From: Persephonella sp.
GTDB lineage: Bacteria; Aquificota; Aquificia; Aquificales; Hydrogenothermaceae
Length of the DNA stretch: 5,299 bases
Direction: 5' to 3'
Assembly (NCBI GenBank): GCA_027058925.1
Contig: JALTAS010000006.1
Location: 1 to 5,299 of the forward strand
Shown: in pieces, positions 4,225 to 5,299 of the stretch
Numbering within the stretch: the stretch's first letter is position 1
How the letters are laid out: every line of letters starts with the position of its first letter
Translations under genes and position numbers: made by a program
The notes under the pieces: generated by a model
Told to the model about the DNA's origin: nothing
The model's input: the letters and a program-made list of their open reading frames with translations, nothing else
Database searches by the model: none

Positions 4225-4889
4225 CTATATTTCTGGAGATTTAGATGTGCAAGTCTTGTTGGCTCTGGAAGTTTGTAGTCTTTTACCGACCGGATAACAA
4301 CCTTTAGAGAACTTTCTACACTGATGTTGTTTCCGGGAGAAACAAAAACAGGGTTTGCGTTTTTTCTTGTTCTGAGAACATAACCTCTCAACTCACCATC
4401 TACATAAACAGGTCTGTATGCAAATTTCCTGTTTTCAGGCTGTTCAAACTCCCCTGTCAGCTTTGATTTACCACAGCCTATGGAAACGGTATCTGTAATA
4501 ACCCCAAAGTGAGAAGCAATCCCCATTTTTCTTGGATGGATTATGCCCATTCCATCTATTATAAATGCGTCTGGTTTTGTTTTTAGCTTTTTGTATGCTT
4601 TTAGAATAACAGGAAGCTCTCTGTATGCCAAAAATGTAGGTATATACGGAAAATCAACCGATTCTTCAGCATAAACCGTTTCTAAGGTTTCAAATCTCCT
4701 GATGTCAAGAACGGTTATACATGCAATACCGATGGTGGGATTTTTCCATATATCTGTAAATGTTACATCTACTCCGGCAACTATGTTTATCTTTTCAACA
4801 GGGATTTTGTCTTTTATTTTTAGTTTTTTTGAAAGTTTTATCTGCTCTTTTTTAAGTTTCTGTAGTAACTCCTGATCAAGACCTTCCAT
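4209..4889 (-). CDS. nfi: Endonuclease V (deoxyinosine 3' endonuclease)
   Basis: Endonuclease V cuts DNA at the second phosphodiester bond 3' of deoxyinosine, the product of adenine deamination, starting repair; deamination is faster at high temperature. Counting from the in-frame TTG three bases upstream, the metal-site and catalytic residues are D42 in AGVDVTF, E92 in FLAYRELP, D113 in IIDGMGIIHPR, K142 in CGKSK and H216 in RLAHLN. The PYIP wedge (82-85, Y83) separates strands at the lesion. These correspond to the Thermotoga set D43, E89, D110, K139, H214, Y80. Length (226) is normal. The ATG at 4889 is chosen because GGTGGT (4896-4901) is six bases upstream and ATG overlaps the proB stop as TGATG; the adjacent TTG at 4892 has only three-base spacing. 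The DGMG segment has Met where Gln or His is more usual. It is translationally coupled to proB. Confidence 0.96.
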   Translation of the reverse strand: MEGLDQELLQKLKKEQIKLSKKLKIKDKIPVEKINIVAGVDVTFTDIWKNPTIGIACITVLDIRRFETLETVYAEESVDFPYIPTFLAYRELPVILKAYKKLKTKPDAFIIDGMGIIHPRKMGIASHFGVITDTVSIGCGKSKLTGEFEQPENRKFAYRPVYVDGELRGYVLRTRKNANPVFVSPGNNISVESSLKVVIRSVKDYKLPEPTRLAHLNLQKYRKSLL

Positions 4890-5299
4890 CAAAACACCAC
4901 CAGATTATCCCTGTGGATAACCTCTGTGAATTTTATACCAAGTGCTTCCACAAACTCTGACGATCTTTTTCCTTTTATTTTTTTTAGATCCCTGTAGTTG
5001 AAGTTTACTATTCCTTTACCTATGATTTTACCTTCTTCATTTACTATCGCTACAACATCATTTTTGTAAAAAATGCCTTCAACCTCTTTAACCCCTGCAG
5101 GAAGCAAACTTTTTCCTGATCTCAGAGCTTTCTCCGCACCTTTGTCTATAATTATCCTTCCTCTTGGTGCTGAAAGGAGTTTCAACCAGCTTTTTTTCCT
5201 TGAAAGTTTTTCTCCTTTCTCTGGGTAAATAAAACTTCCTTCTAAATTTCCACTCGTTATCTTAAGTAATACATCCTCTTTTTTTGGAGCAATAACAAC
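4889..5299 (-). CDS. proB: Glutamate 5-kinase, C-terminal part with PUA domain (5' end outside window)
   Basis: Glutamate 5-kinase phosphorylates L-glutamate to gamma-glutamyl phosphate, the first step of proline synthesis in the cytoplasm. The frame is open to the window edge, giving the last 136 residues of a protein normally about 370 long; the amino-acid kinase domain is missing only because the window ends. The visible part starts VVIAPKKEDVLLKI, passes GSFIYPEKGEKLSRKKSWL (residues 20-38, the family's G-T-x-F-x-P and S-x-R-K-x-W-L linker), and enters the PUA domain: PRGRIIIDKGAEKAL (45-59), SLLPAGV (64-70), the KGKRSSE block (109-115) and the ending EVIHRDNLV (126-134). A TTG at 5185 could look like the start of a stand-alone PUA protein, but the conserved linker upstream in frame excludes that. 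The stop TGA (4889-4891) overlaps the nfi ATG. No proA is visible; it may lie elsewhere. Confidence 0.95.
   Translation of the reverse strand, partial: VVIAPKKEDVLLKITSGNLEGSFIYPEKGEKLSRKKSWLKLLSAPRGRIIIDKGAEKALRSGKSLLPAGVKEVEGIFYKNDVVAIVNEEGKIIGKGIVNFNYRDLKKIKGKRSSEFVEALGIKFTEVIHRDNLVVF
4896..4901 (-). promoter_or_regulatory. Ribosome binding site of nfi inside the proB 3' end
   Basis: The minus strand reads GGTGGT then GTTTTG then ATG. The site lies within the last codons of proB, so nfi initiation probably depends on ribosomes finishing proB. Confidence 0.5.

Noticed and set aside
4889..5185. A stand-alone 98-residue PUA-domain protein starting at TTG 5185
   Set aside because: The frame stays open to the window edge, and the 38 residues upstream match the glutamate 5-kinase linker ending SRKKSWL, so this is the C-terminal part of proB.
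1..5299. CRISPR arrays, tRNA or rRNA genes, insertion sequences, phage genes
   Set aside because: No spaced repeat series, cloverleaf, rRNA-like segment, transposase motif or flanking inverted repeat was seen on either strand.

Overview
The window is AT-rich bacterial DNA with tightly packed genes, many AGA/AGG arginine codons, frequent TTG starts and Lys/Glu-rich proteins. One periplasmic cytochrome closely resembles the Aquifex-type cytochrome c555. Together these suggest a thermophilic member of the Aquificota, most like the Persephonella/Hydrogenothermaceae side. That placement is an inference from recall and composition; no database search was run.

Layout, left to right: the 3' end of an unidentified + strand gene (1-197) runs into the convergent lipA (lipoyl synthase, 179-1018, -). 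A 66-bp divergent gap follows, then a YjbQ/UPF0047 family gene (1085-1501, +). This meets an unrecognised exported protein (1498-1911, -) tail to tail, the two stop codons sharing one TTAA. Divergent from that gene is a small single-pass membrane protein (1971-2192, +), whose end overlaps the end of a c-type cytochrome (2186-2569, -). That cytochrome lies downstream of a second one, the c555-like protein (2599-2922, -), with a GC-rich hairpin filling the gap between them. A 211-bp divergent control region (2923-3133) separates the cytochromes from hemE (uroporphyrinogen decarboxylase, 3134 or 3137-4177, +). After a probable terminator come endonuclease V (nfi, 4209-4889, -) and the 3' part of proB (glutamate 5-kinase, 4889-5299, -). 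These two are joined by a TGATG stop/start overlap, and proB is cut by the window edge.

The most coherent functional theme is heme. HemE makes coproporphyrinogen III for heme synthesis, and the genes fired divergently from the same intergenic region encode two periplasmic proteins that consume heme covalently. That region is the richest non-coding part of the window: an extended -10 promoter candidate facing each way, a perfect 9-bp inverted repeat with a 9-nt spacer, a smaller 5-bp inverted repeat, and a 15-bp tandem direct repeat abutting the hemE promoter. The other genes (lipoate synthesis, DNA repair, proline synthesis) are ordinary housekeeping genes with no obvious link to one another.

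I see no mobile element, CRISPR array, tRNA, rRNA or clear novel multi-gene system. The unknowns worth attention are the two unrecognised envelope proteins and the regulatory architecture around the cytochrome/hemE pair.
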